Below, in pieces: positions 40,529-48,993 of a stretch of DNA of 64,000 bases (its first letter is position 1; each line of letters opens with the position of its first letter). Origin of the DNA: Flavobacterium amniphilum. GTDB lineage: Bacteria > Bacteroidota > Bacteroidia > Flavobacteriales > Flavobacteriaceae. The notes below the pieces were generated by a model that made no database searches, was not told the DNA's origin, and saw only the letters and a list, made by a program, of their open reading frames with translations. The position numbers were made by a program, and so were the translations under genes. Location of the stretch: the NCBI RefSeq assembly GCF_023634845.1, contig NZ_JAMLJL010000016.1, positions 1 to 64,000 on the forward strand, read 5' to 3'.

Positions 40529-40732
40529 TTAGTTTTGTGTATTCTTTTCAGGTATTGTACAATTTCCGTTGATTCCGCAACCCTGATTGGTTATTCCCTG
40601 AAATAAAAAGAAAGCTGCAAATATAAAGAAGAACCATTCCCTTGTTTCGATTCCCTGAAAAATAAGAAATATCCCGAATACCAGACGAATGGCACGCATT
40701 AAATGCCAATTCTTCAAAAGAGAAAATTTCAT
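40529..40732 (-). CDS. Small membrane protein, YgaP-like transmembrane (DUF2892-type)
   Basis: I chose ATG 40732, one base after the upstream stop. Longer upstream starts would lie within the rhodanese gene. The 67-residue product has two hydrophobic helices (VFGIFLIFQGI and FFFIFAAFFLFQGI) and a Gly/Cys tail. Such short membrane proteins commonly accompany rhodanese genes, as here. Confidence 0.7.
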   Translation of the reverse strand: MKFSLLKNWHLMRAIRLVFGIFLIFQGIETREWFFFIFAAFFLFQGITNQGCGINGNCTIPEKNTQN

Positions 40733-40733
40733 T

Positions 40734-42146
40734 TTACAACACCTTACTTTGACAAACGAAATCCGATTTCGGCAATTCCGTTTTTGAAATAGCACCGAAA
40801 CCGCCTTCAATTTCAGTAAAATTACGGTAACCGCGTGCCTGTAGGATTGATGCGGCAATCATACTGCGGTATCCGCCGGCACAGTGCATATAAAAATGTT
40901 CGGAAGGATCGATTTCATTAATCCAAGTATTGATATAAGCCAATGGTTTGCTGTAAGCTTCATCAAGATGCATGGCACTGTATTCTCCTTCTTTTCTGAT
41001 GTCAATAACTTTGTCGACACCAACCTTAAGTTCAGAAGCAAATTGTTCAGCCGTGATTCTTTTTACGGTATCCGTTTCTTTTCCGGCTTGTTCCCATGAT
41101 GCAATTCCACCTTCAAGGTGACCCAATACATGATCAAACCCAACACGGCTCAAACGCGTGATGCTTTCTTCCTCTTTCCCCGGTTCGGTAATAATGATGA
41201 TCGGTTGATTCACATCTGCAATTAAAGTACCTACCCATGGTGCAAAATCACCACTGATTCCGATATTGATCGATTGCGGGATATGTTTTTTGCAAAACTC
41301 GGCCGGATGGCGTGTATCCAGTATAAGTGCTTCGGTTGTTTCAGCCAGGTCTTCAAATTCGGTAACCGTCAAGGGTTTCATTCCGTTGTTTAAAACCGAT
41401 TCAAAGCTGCTGTATCCTTTTTTATTCATGGTCACATTCATCCCGAAATAGGCAGGAGGCGGTGCTAATCCGTCCAGAACTTCTGTTACAAATTCGCCTT
41501 CGGTCATGTTAGCGCGTAAAGCATAATTTTTTTCTTTCTGCTCGCCAATTGTGGAAACCGTTTCCTTGCTCATGTTTTTACCGCATGCAGAACCCGCTCC
41601 GTGTGCCGGATATACGGTTACTTCATCAGGAAGTGTCATGATTTTGGTGCGTAGCGAATGGTATAAAGTGGCTGCCAGTTGTTCCTGGGTAAGATCGGCC
41701 GATTTTTGTGCTAAATCCGGACGTCCCACATCACCGATAAATAAAGTGTCTCCGGAGAAAATGGCATGCTCTTTTCCGTTTTCGTCCAACAAGAGGTAAG
41801 TTGTACTTTCCATGGTATGGCCCGGAGTATGCAATGCTTTGATTTGGATATTTCCAATTTGGAACAATTGCCCGTCAGTTGCGATAACCGTTTCAAATTC
41901 AGGAGTTGCTGTTGGTCCGTAAACAATCGGTGCATTCGTTTTTTTGCTCAGGTCAAGATGACCCGAAACGAAATCAGCATGGAAATGGGTTTCAAAAATA
42001 TACTTCAATACGACACCGTCTCTTTCCAAACGGTCAAGGTACGGCTGGATTTCACGCAGCGGATCAATAATCGCGGCTTCACCGTTTGAAGTAATATAAT
42101 AAGCTCCCTGGGCTAAACACCCGGTATATATTTGTTCTATTTGCAT
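40734..42146 (-). CDS. Persulfide dioxygenase-like metallo-beta-lactamase fused to two rhodanese domains
   Basis: The 470-residue protein starts with an ETHE1-like metallo-beta-lactamase domain (metal motif THFHADFVSGH near residue 54, then TPGHT and SGDTLFIGD). Two rhodanese domains follow. The first (about 255-355) has no cysteine at the active-site loop (ITEPGKEEE) and should be catalytically dead. The second keeps Cys422 in HCAGGYRS. The family oxidises glutathione- or thiol-bound persulfide, and the rhodanese handles the sulfane sulfur. Together with the TauE-type permease and Crp-type regulator upstream it forms a sulfide/sulfur detoxification group. A -7-like TATTTTTG lies at 42179-42172 on the minus strand. 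Confidence 0.92.
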   Translation of the reverse strand: MQIEQIYTGCLAQGAYYITSNGEAAIIDPLREIQPYLDRLERDGVVLKYIFETHFHADFVSGHLDLSKKTNAPIVYGPTATPEFETVIATDGQLFQIGNIQIKALHTPGHTMESTTYLLLDENGKEHAIFSGDTLFIGDVGRPDLAQKSADLTQEQLAATLYHSLRTKIMTLPDEVTVYPAHGAGSACGKNMSKETVSTIGEQKEKNYALRANMTEGEFVTEVLDGLAPPPAYFGMNVTMNKKGYSSFESVLNNGMKPLTVTEFEDLAETTEALILDTRHPAEFCKKHIPQSINIGISGDFAPWVGTLIADVNQPIIIITEPGKEEESITRLSRVGFDHVLGHLEGGIASWEQAGKETDTVKRITAEQFASELKVGVDKVIDIRKEGEYSAMHLDEAYSKPLAYINTWINEIDPSEHFYMHCAGGYRSMIAASILQARGYRNFTEIEGGFGAISKTELPKSDFVCQSKVL

Positions 42147-42212
42147 AACAATAGTTCGTTCATTATCGGTACAAAAATAATACTTAAAAAGATAAGAATT
42201 GAGTGATTAAGA

Positions 42213-43016
42213 TCACTTTATGAAAAGTTCTTTACTGATGATGAACAGACTCATGAACAACACAAACCAACCAAATGCTCTTTTGAGCCTGCCACCGTCA
42301 ATTTTTCTTGAAAACCCTGATCCAATCAACATTCCCATTACAGCCATCAAGGTGATTGATAACATGAAAGTTACGTTTATATTGATGCCGTTTACCAGAT
42401 CGCCGGCGAATCCTGAAAGTGAATTGATGGTAATAATGAGAAGGGAAGTGCCCACTGCCTGTTTCATCGGAATTCCTCCGAAGAAAATCAACGCCGGAAT
42501 GATTAAAAATCCGCCGCCGGCTCCTAAAAATCCGGTGACCAAGCCAACAATAAGGCCAATAATCCCCAGTTTTATCCGACTGACTTCAGTTTTGCAGTTT
42601 TCACTCCTGCCCATGATCATGGCACGTGAAGTGGCCAGCATGAGTAAGGCAAAAACCAGCATGATCAGCATGTCTTTGGTTACTGTTGTAGTGCCGGTTT
42701 CAAACAGTACTGTTGGAATCTTCGGTAAAATAATTTTGCGTACCAGTAAAATAGACAGAATGGAAGGGAAAGCAAAATACAGTGCTTCCTTTACTTTCAG
42801 ATTTTGGAACGTATAGTGTTTATAGGAACCTATTCCCGCCGTGATTCCTACAACAAAAAGGGAATAACTGGTTGCTAATTCAGGATTGATACCGAAGAGG
42901 TAAACCAAAATGGGTACGGTCAATATTGATCCGCCACCTCCGATAAGGCCTAAAATGATCCCGATGGCTATTGCCGCTACAAAACCGATGACTTCCACTT
43001 GTATTGTTTTCAGCAA
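42213..43016 (-). CDS. TauE/SafE family membrane permease (sulfite/organosulfonate exporter type)
   Basis: The start appears to be TTG 43016; no upstream ATG is available. The 267-residue protein has about eight membrane spans, with the family's paired glycine-rich motifs GLIGGGGSILTVP and GFLGAGGGFLIIP in its two halves. Members move sulfite, sulfonates or other small anions. It lies 66 bases upstream of the persulfide dioxygenase gene on the same strand, which supports a role in exporting oxidised sulfur. Confidence 0.9.
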   Translation of the reverse strand: MLKTIQVEVIGFVAAIAIGIILGLIGGGGSILTVPILVYLFGINPELATSYSLFVVGITAGIGSYKHYTFQNLKVKEALYFAFPSILSILLVRKIILPKIPTVLFETGTTTVTKDMLIMLVFALLMLATSRAMIMGRSENCKTEVSRIKLGIIGLIVGLVTGFLGAGGGFLIIPALIFFGGIPMKQAVGTSLLIITINSLSGFAGDLVNGININVTFMLSITLMAVMGMLIGSGFSRKIDGGRLKRAFGWFVLFMSLFIISKELFIK

Positions 43017-43058
43017 AAGTCAAGTAAAAAGCAGAATTAAACGGTAACTAATGTCACA

Positions 43059-43694
43059 CTACTTCAAATTTGGAATAATTTCGATGTGGCTTCGGTGTAA
43101 GTTCACGATACCGCGCTGTTCCATTTTTTTGAGTAAGCGTGAAATCACTTCGCGTGATGTATTTAATTCAGAAGCGATTTCCTGATGGGAAAGTTTGATA
43201 TCATTGCATCCGCAGGCATCCTGGTGTTTTTTCAGGTAAAATTCCAAACGTTCATCCATCGCTTTAAAAGCAATACTGTCAATTACCATTAAGACTTCCT
43301 CAAACCTTCTTCGGTAGGTTTCAATTACAAATTCGTACCAGGAACGGTGAGTGGCCATCCATTTTTCCATGACCTGCAGCGGAATCATTACCAGTTCAGC
43401 ATCCTCAACCACTTTGGCCATGATCTGACTGGTTTCCTGTTTGGTGGCACAAATCATGGATATCGCACAGGCCTGTCCGGGTTGCAGGTAGTACATAAAA
43501 AATTCTCCTCCGTCTTCATCTTCGCGGAACACTTTGAGTTTTCCTTTCACGATCAATACCGTACTTTTAATATATTGGCCGGAACGCATCATGACTTCAC
43601 CTGCTTTCAGTGAGTGAAGGGTTGCGTTTTGTTCTACTTCCTCAATTAATTGCGGACTGAAATTTGGGAATTGTTTTTTTATGATGTCTTTCAT
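43059..43694 (-). CDS. Crp/Fnr family transcriptional regulator
   Basis: An N-terminal cyclic-nucleotide-type beta-barrel is followed by a C-terminal winged helix with HQEIASELNTSREVISRLL. I chose Met 43694 because a TATATTTG -7 element lies at 43720-43713 on the minus strand, so a start at 43715 would fall at or before the transcription start. There is no Fnr-type cysteine cluster at the N-terminus; a CGC pair occurs near residue 165. Its position just upstream of the permease and dioxygenase suggests it regulates them, possibly in response to sulfur or redox state. Confidence 0.9.
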   Translation of the reverse strand: MKDIIKKQFPNFSPQLIEEVEQNATLHSLKAGEVMMRSGQYIKSTVLIVKGKLKVFREDEDGGEFFMYYLQPGQACAISMICATKQETSQIMAKVVEDAELVMIPLQVMEKWMATHRSWYEFVIETYRRRFEEVLMVIDSIAFKAMDERLEFYLKKHQDACGCNDIKLSHQEIASELNTSREVISRLLKKMEQRGIVNLHRSHIEIIPNLK

Positions 43695-43712
43695 GTGTGA
43701 ATCAATAGAATA

Positions 43713-43720
43713 CAAATATA
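43713..43720 (-). promoter_or_regulatory. -7 element of the Crp/Fnr regulator
   Basis: TATATTTG on the minus strand, 19 bases before the start codon at 43694. No clear -33 TTTG is seen at the usual distance. Confidence 0.5.
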
Positions 43721-43765
43721 CTATTCTGAAAATTTGTTCGCTTATTATTGTTTAGTTAAAAATCA

Positions 43766-43773
43766 TATATTTG
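43766..43773 (+). promoter_or_regulatory. -7 element of the methyltransferase gene
   Basis: TATATTTG on the + strand, ending 30 bases before ATG 43804. It makes the longer TTG start at 43771 unlikely. Confidence 0.55.
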
Positions 43774-43803
43774 GATAAACAGACAAAAAAACAAACAAAG
43801 CAA

Positions 43804-45405
43804 ATGACAAATACTAATGGAAGAGAATTAATCTTCAGGCATTTAGACGGTATAGTAACCGCTCCCATTGCTTTTATTCTAAAGGAAAAAGGAGTGTTGC
43901 AAAAGTTGTCGGAACTTCAGAAAACGACTTTAAAAACACTTTCAGCCGAATGTAAGGCCAACGACGGATACCTCAATGTCGCTTTACGGGCTTTGGCTTC
44001 ACAGGGATTTATTGATTACGGGATTGACGAAGCAAACAAAGAAATTATAATCAGCGTTAATTCCAACAGTGAATATGCTTTTTCCCAATTTTACCTCTAC
44101 GATGATATTGTGAAGTTACTCTTTACTACCGATTTTTTTACGGCCAATGTCATTACAACACAATCCATCAGTCAGTTGAAACCCATCTTCGAAACATATA
44201 AAAGGAATTATGATATTGTTTTTGATGAAGATCCGGTAAAGAATAAAATCCAGCAGCAGATTTTAAAACACATTGAAGGATATCTTGCCGCACCTTTGGT
44301 TGTCAATCTCGGGATGACCGGAATGTTCCATAAGTATTTTATGGAAACCTCTTTCAGTCCGGACGAATTTCATAAGGAACCGGAAGCATTCGGACAGATG
44401 TTGGACTTTTTTACAGCTTTGGGATGGTTTGCCGAAAGAAACGGGAAATACCAGTTTGCTGATCAGGGATTTTTTTTTGCCAAAAGAGCTTCTGCTTACG
44501 GTGTAACGGTTTCGTATCTGCCGATGCTTAAAAATATCAAGTCACTGCTTTTCGGTGATCCGAATACACTCCGTAATATAGGAGTCAACGAGACCGAAAT
44601 CCATGTGAACCGGGAAATGAACGTATGGGGGAGCGGTGGTGCACACAGCACTTATTTTAAAGTCATTGACGAAATTATCATCGAGTTGTTCAACAAGCCC
44701 ATTGGCGAACAGCCGAAAGGTATCCTCGACATGGGTTGCGGTAACGGCGCTTTCCTGCATCATATCTTTAATGTAATTGAAAGACAAACACTACGCGGCA
44801 AGATGCTGGAAGAGTATCCACTGTTCTTGGTAGGAGTCGATTACAACCAGGTCGCCTTAAAAGTTACACGGGCCAATTTGATCAAAGCCGATATCTGGGC
44901 TAAGGTAATTTGGGGTGACATCGGGAATCCGGATCTACTGGCGCAGGATTTACAGGACAATTATAAAATCGATCTGAAAGATTTACTCAATGTCAGAACT
45001 TTTTTGGATCATAACCGCATATGGTCTGAACCGGAAGGTCTGCACAATATCGAAAGCCATTCAACCGGAGCTTTTGCTTACCGCGGCGAATTGCTTTCGA
45101 ACGATAAAGTAGAAGCCAATCTCTACGAACATTTCAGGAAGTGGTCACCTTATGTGAAGCAATTCGGGTTGTTACTCATTGAACTGCATACGGTTGATCC
45201 GAATATTACGGCACAGCACCTGGGCCAGACTCCGGCGACTGCTTATGACGTGACACACGGATTATCCGATCAGTACATTGTTGAAGTCAAAGAATTTATT
45301 AAAGTTGCCGGAATGGCAGGGTTGCATTCGGAAGAACGCTTTTTCCAGCAGTTTCCCAACACTGATTACGCCACAGTGACGATACATTTACTCAAAGGAA
45401 AATAA
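43804..45405 (+). CDS. Class I SAM-dependent methyltransferase with two N-terminal helical/winged-helix-like repeats
   Basis: From ATG 43804 the protein has 533 residues. Two related N-terminal units are visible (around HLDGIVTAPIAFILKEKGVL and HIEGYLAAPLVVNLGMTGMF), resembling the dimerisation/winged-helix part of small-molecule methyltransferases. Next comes a conserved stretch (NVWGSGGAHSTYF) and then a Rossmann methyltransferase core with LDMGCGNGAFL (Asp309). The long insert-containing layout is closer to polyketide/natural-product methyltransferases than to housekeeping ones. It is transcribed alone, 5.7 kb from the NRPS cluster and beyond the tRNA, so a link to that cluster is not shown. 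The substrate is unknown. Confidence 0.85.
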   Translation: MTNTNGRELIFRHLDGIVTAPIAFILKEKGVLQKLSELQKTTLKTLSAECKANDGYLNVALRALASQGFIDYGIDEANKEIIISVNSNSEYAFSQFYLYDDIVKLLFTTDFFTANVITTQSISQLKPIFETYKRNYDIVFDEDPVKNKIQQQILKHIEGYLAAPLVVNLGMTGMFHKYFMETSFSPDEFHKEPEAFGQMLDFFTALGWFAERNGKYQFADQGFFFAKRASAYGVTVSYLPMLKNIKSLLFGDPNTLRNIGVNETEIHVNREMNVWGSGGAHSTYFKVIDEIIIELFNKPIGEQPKGILDMGCGNGAFLHHIFNVIERQTLRGKMLEEYPLFLVGVDYNQVALKVTRANLIKADIWAKVIWGDIGNPDLLAQDLQDNYKIDLKDLLNVRTFLDHNRIWSEPEGLHNIESHSTGAFAYRGELLSNDKVEANLYEHFRKWSPYVKQFGLLLIELHTVDPNITAQHLGQTPATAYDVTHGLSDQYIVEVKEFIKVAGMAGLHSEERFFQQFPNTDYATVTIHLLKGK

Positions 45406-45418
45406 GGGAGATATTAGA

Positions 45419-45482
45419 TAGGGATAGCCAAAACTTACATTTTAAATAATCAAAGAAGAACATTTTTTATTGGCTATCCCTA
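45419..45482. repeat. 13-bp perfect inverted repeat with 38-base loop
   Basis: TAGGGATAGCCAA at 45419-45431 is exactly reversed at 45470-45482. It lies 13 bases after the methyltransferase stop. The loop contains a T-run next to the right arm. It may be a terminator-like hairpin or a tiny inverted-repeat element. Confidence 0.7.
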
Positions 45483-45645
45483 CACTTCTCATTTTTAGTA
45501 TGAAACGTTCATTTAATAACGTATGAACCTACTACAAAGGTACAGAATTTAATCCTAAAATGGATTTATTTTTGAGTCTAAATTATTGTAATTAAGTAAA
45601 TTAGGTGTTTTTGGTGAGAAGTTTAACAGTCCGGAAATATTGTGT

Positions 45646-45653
45646 TAACTTTG
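45646..45653 (+). promoter_or_regulatory. -7 element upstream of the small gene at 45671
   Basis: TAACTTTG fits TAnnTTTG and ends 17 bases before ATG 45671. There is no -33 match at proper spacing. Confidence 0.4.
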
Positions 45654-45670
45654 AACCTAAATTAAACGTT

Positions 45671-45883
45671 ATGCAGATCAATTTCACCGAATTAAAGATA
45701 ACCGTACAGCAAGCCATTGACTGTCTGGTACAAAAAGATAAAGAAGGTACAAGTGCCAAACTGAAAGAAGCCGGTGAAATTATAAACGAGCTGATGGACT
45801 TTGCCGATAACGACGACGATTTGATCGAACTCAGCCGTTATCAGGTTTTACTAACACAATTGGAACAGAAAAATGCCGGATAA
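45671..45883 (+). CDS. Small acidic helical protein, 70 residues
   Basis: ATG 45671 is chosen because a -7 element lies just upstream; a longer frame from 45605 would begin before it. The product is predicted all-helical and acidic (MDFADNDDDLIELS), with no recognised domain. It overlaps the next gene by 11 bases, so it is probably co-translated with the YchJ-like protein. Confidence 0.7.
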   Translation: MQINFTELKITVQQAIDCLVQKDKEGTSAKLKEAGEIINELMDFADNDDDLIELSRYQVLLTQLEQKNAG

Positions 45884-46250
45884 ATGTTACTGCGGTTCGG
45901 GAAATGATTTTGCACTTTGCTGCGAGCTTTATATCCTAGGGAAAAAGAAACCTTCAACGGCTGAGCAACTCATGCGTTCAAGATATTCGGCGTATTGTGT
46001 CCATGATGCCGACTATCTGATTGCGACAACCCATTTATCAACACGTAAACACCACCACAAAGAAGACATACTTTCTTTTGCCGTAGAAAACCATTGGGTG
46101 AAACTTGAAATTATCCAGAGTTCAGCACATACGGTCGAATTCAAAGCGTACTACCTTGACAGCAGCCTGAATGCACACACCCATCATGAAAAATCCACCT
46201 TTAAAAAGGAAGGAGACCAATGGTTTTATGTGGATGGGAAGTGGTTTTAG
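45873..46250 (+). CDS. YchJ-family protein with SEC-C zinc motif (UPF0225)
   Basis: The 125-residue protein starts with the SEC-C metal-binding pattern CYCGSGNDFALCC and continues into the YchJ NTF2-like domain with EQLMRSRYSAYCV and ...THHEKSTFKK. Function of the family is not established; SEC-C motifs bind zinc and often mediate protein contacts. It overlaps the upstream small gene. Confidence 0.92.
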   Translation: MPDKCYCGSGNDFALCCELYILGKKKPSTAEQLMRSRYSAYCVHDADYLIATTHLSTRKHHHKEDILSFAVENHWVKLEIIQSSAHTVEFKAYYLDSSLNAHTHHEKSTFKKEGDQWFYVDGKWF

Positions 46251-46290
46251 AGTTTTAGATTATTAGATTTTCAGAGTTTTATTGTTAAAC

Positions 46291-47060
46291 GTCAGTTCGA
46301 GTGATTTTCGGAGAAAATCGTATCGAGAACTTTTTGTTTTGAGGATGACCTCTCGATACATTTTTATTCCGCTTCGCTGCACAAAAACACTCGAGGTGAC
46401 GAACTGATTTAATTTTACCGTCAGTTCGAGTGATTTTACCGTAACGTAGTGAAGGGAAAATTGTATCGAGAACTTTTTGTTTTGAGGATGACCTCTCGAT
46501 ACATTTTTTATTCCGCTTCGCTGCACAAAAACACTCGAGGTGACGAACCGATTTAATTTTACCGTCAGTTCGAGTGATTTTACCGTAACGTAGTGAAGGG
46601 AAAATTGTATCGAGAACTTTTTGTTTTGAAGGATGGCCTCCCGATACATTTTTATTCCGCTTCGCTGCACAAAAACACTCGAGGTGACGAACCGATTTAA
46701 TTTTACCGTCAGTTCGAGTGATTTTACCGTAACGTAGTGATGGGAAAATTGTATCGAGAACTTTTTGTTTTGAAGGATGGCCTCTCGATACATTTTTTAT
46801 TCCGTTACTCTACATAAAAAACACCCGAGGTGACAAACTGATTTAATTTTACCGTCAGTTCGAGTGATTTTACCGTAACGTAGTGAAGGGAAAATTGTAT
46901 CGAGAATTTTTTGTTTTGAAGAGTGGCCTCCCGATACATTTTTTATTCCGTTACTCTGCATAAAAAACACTCGAGGTGACGAACCGATTTAATTTTACCG
47001 TCAGTTCGAGTGATTTTACCGTAACGTAGTGAAGGGAAAATCGTATCGAGAATTTTTTGT
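46291..47060. repeat. Tandem array of a ~145-bp unit (five full or nearly full copies plus a partial)
   Basis: Units start with GTCAGTTCGAGTG at 46291, 46420, 46564, 46709, 46854 and 47000, giving spacings of 129, 144, 145, 145 and 146. Each carries CGTAACGTAGTGAAGGG, TTGTATCGAGAA, CTCGATACATTTT and ACTCGAGGTGAC. The first unit lacks the CGTAACG segment; the last stops after TCGTATCGAGAA. The outer pieces are roughly inverted copies (GTTCGAGTG versus CACTCGAGGTGAC), so each unit could fold. The open frame across it on the minus strand is an artefact of the repeat. It fills the gap between two converging genes. Confidence 0.95.
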
Positions 47061-47073
47061 TTTAAAATATAAC

Positions 47074-47631
47074 CTAAAAAAGCTTCCCCTGAACACCTTC
47101 CTTCATTTCACCGCCAAAAATAAATTCCTCCACAATATCAAACTGTTTGCGTTCCGGATTAAAGCGGCGTAATGCGATGCGGTCACATAGAAAAGACAGG
47201 GCAGGTGTATTAAACAAAGCATAAGCCTTGGTGATCTGTTCCGGTTTTAAGCGGCGGCCAATCGATATATGGGGTTCACTGCTTTTGATTTCGGTTTTGT
47301 ATTTAAATCCCTGATGGAATTCCTTCATGATGGCTTTCAATTGTTCTTTGCAGCTTTCATCGGGTGCCAGAAAAAAAGCACCGTTCGGGAAGGTGTCAAA
47401 GCGGTTGAAGCGTGTTGGCTCCGGATGTAAATAGCGGCAGATGGCCATCAGATGCTTTCGGATGTTGTCCAATTCCCTTGCATCGGTTTCAAACTCATTC
47501 AACGTAATATGTGCCAGTGAATTTTTACTGTTGTACCAACCAATGACAGCAGCCAGTTGCTCTTTCATCTGTTGGACTTCGTTTATAACTTCCCGGGAAG
47601 GATGGAGGACGACGGAATAACGTTCGGGCAT
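47074..47631 (-). CDS. 2H phosphoesterase / 2'-5' RNA ligase-like protein
   Basis: Start ATG 47631 (a TTG two codons earlier is less likely). The 185-residue protein has the two HxT/S-type motifs that define the 2H superfamily, AHITL near residue 43 and PHISI near residue 122. Members cleave or ligate 2'-5' or cyclic phosphodiester bonds in RNA or nucleotides. It lies 18 bases from the next upstream gene on the same strand, probably an operon with the DsbA-like gene. Confidence 0.85.
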   Translation of the reverse strand: MPERYSVVLHPSREVINEVQQMKEQLAAVIGWYNSKNSLAHITLNEFETDARELDNIRKHLMAICRYLHPEPTRFNRFDTFPNGAFFLAPDESCKEQLKAIMKEFHQGFKYKTEIKSSEPHISIGRRLKPEQITKAYALFNTPALSFLCDRIALRRFNPERKQFDIVEEFIFGGEMKEGVQGKLF

Positions 47632-47648
47632 GACCAATAAATTACAGA

Positions 47649-48362
47649 TTATTCACAGATACCGTCAATACCGCACGATTCACCATCCAGTGAAATTGAC
47701 TGCGGGTTCTCGGCCCTCCAGTTGGCAAAACTTTCCGTGATTACCTGAAGGAAATCATTGGGTTGTACCGCACCGCTGAATGTAATTTGGTTGTCAACCA
47801 GAAAGAATGGTACACCGCGTAGTCCCAACGACATGGATTGCCGGATATCCTGGCGGACTTCCTCTGTATAAGCCGTACTGTTTAAAATGGCTGTTGCTTC
47901 GGTAACCGGTAATCCCACTTCGCCTGCTATGGCAAGCAAAGTATCAACAGTACCGATATTTTCCCCGTTGCAGAATACCGCTTCAAACAAACGCTGTTCG
48001 AGCGCATGAACCGATCCGTATTGTTTCGCCCATTGCAGCAAACGGTGTGCGTGAAATGTATTCGCCCACTGCATACGGTCCATGTCGAAGGTAATACCGG
48101 AACGCGCAGCCATATCAGCCACATAAGTATTCATCTGCCGGGCTTCATCCACCGGAACATTTTTGTATTCGGCTAAAACTTCATGGGCGTTCTTACCCGC
48201 TTTCGGATAAAAATCCGGAGCAAGTTGGTAACTGTGCCATTCAATGCTGAGGCTGTCACGGTCAGGAAACTGTGCAAGTGCCGCATCGAGATTTTTCTTT
48301 CCGATGAAGCAGAAGGGACACATGAGGTCTGACCAGATATCGATTGTCATTTTAGGAGTCAT
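47649..48362 (-). CDS. DsbA-family oxidoreductase (FrnE-like)
   Basis: The 237-residue protein has the thioredoxin-fold redox motif CPFC near residue 15 in the context SDLMCPFCFIGKK and a cis-proline region RGVPFFLVD, typical of the FrnE branch of DsbA-like proteins. No signal peptide is seen, so it is probably cytoplasmic. ATG 48350 is an alternative start. A Cys pair at the extreme C-terminus (SCGIDGIC) might add a second redox or metal site. Confidence 0.92.
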   Translation of the reverse strand: MTPKMTIDIWSDLMCPFCFIGKKNLDAALAQFPDRDSLSIEWHSYQLAPDFYPKAGKNAHEVLAEYKNVPVDEARQMNTYVADMAARSGITFDMDRMQWANTFHAHRLLQWAKQYGSVHALEQRLFEAVFCNGENIGTVDTLLAIAGEVGLPVTEATAILNSTAYTEEVRQDIRQSMSLGLRGVPFFLVDNQITFSGAVQPNDFLQVITESFANWRAENPQSISLDGESCGIDGICE

Positions 48363-48413
48363 GGACTTGGGATTTATGTTGTAAAGTTCGGAAAAAAATA
48401 AATGGGAATTGCA

Positions 48414-48940
48414 TTGCAGTGTAAGAGTGTGGCTTCGGTACTTCGATACTTCGACAAGCTCAGTAACCGTAGCTCAGTAACCGGTTAGAACGTTGCCTGA
48501 GGTTCTCGAAGGCAAAAGTATGTGGCTTCGGTACTTCGATACTTCGACAAGCTCAGTAACCGTTGGAATGTGGCTTCGGCTCCGCTCAGCCACCATCGGT
48601 ACTTCGACAGTTTCAGTAATCAGCTCAGCCACCGGGGAGAACGTTGCCTGAGGTTCTCGAAGGCAAAAGAGTGTGGCTTCGGCTCCGCTCAGCCACCATC
48701 GGTACTTCGACAGTTTCAGTAATCAGCTCAACCACCGGGGAGAACGTTGCCTGAGGTTCTCGAAGGCAAAAGAGTGTGGCTTCGAGAGCCTCAGCCATCG
48801 CAATAGACTTAGTTTATACGCAGGTGGTTGAGCGGAGCCGAAACCACCTTAAAACCGTGGCAATTTCGTTTTCAAAAATGAAATTGCCACAAAAGTTGTG
48901 GCAAAAAGAAAATTAAAAACGAAATTGCCACAAAGGATGT
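48414..48940. repeat. Mosaic of extragenic repeats, 631-bp gap
   Basis: The gap between the DsbA-like and ThiF-like genes is mostly repeat. I see several copies of CTTCGACAAGCTCAGTAACC-type units, three copies of GAACGTTGCCTGAGG...TCTCGAAGGCAAAA, blocks of GGCTTCGGCTCCGCTCAGCC, a GGTGGTTGAGCGGAGCC unit and, at the end, a GTGGCAATTTCG palindrome pair (48857-48931). No gene or promoter is apparent. Confidence 0.9.
48857..48931. repeat. Paired palindrome element, copy A (75 nt, short form)
   Basis: It has two hairpins: GTGGCAATTTCG...GAAATTGCCAC, then after 7 bases GTGGCAAAAAG...GAAATTGCCAC. The same element recurs at 53069, 55235, 59843 and 61817. Confidence 0.85.
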
Positions 48941-48993
48941 TCGGGTTATTGTTGCTTTTATCCGGAATTTGTTTTTTGGATTTCTTACAGGAA

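Noticed and set aside
42220..42816. 198-residue + strand open frame opposite the TauE/SafE gene
   Set aside because: It is the mirror of a clear multi-span permease; the composition is an antisense artefact.
46263..46793. Open frame on the minus strand with three repeated blocks of about 48 residues
   Set aside because: It is a translation of the 145-bp tandem repeat. It has no start region, and its repeats follow the DNA period.
46291..47060. Possible CRISPR array
   Set aside because: Units are about 145 bp and contiguous, with no 20-40-bp unique spacers and no cas genes nearby.
48522..48722. Short open frames across the CTTCGACAAGCTCAG repeats (also at 52842, 55019, 58197 and 60117)
   Set aside because: All are frames through extragenic repeats, rich in Arg and Ser, without homologous protein features.
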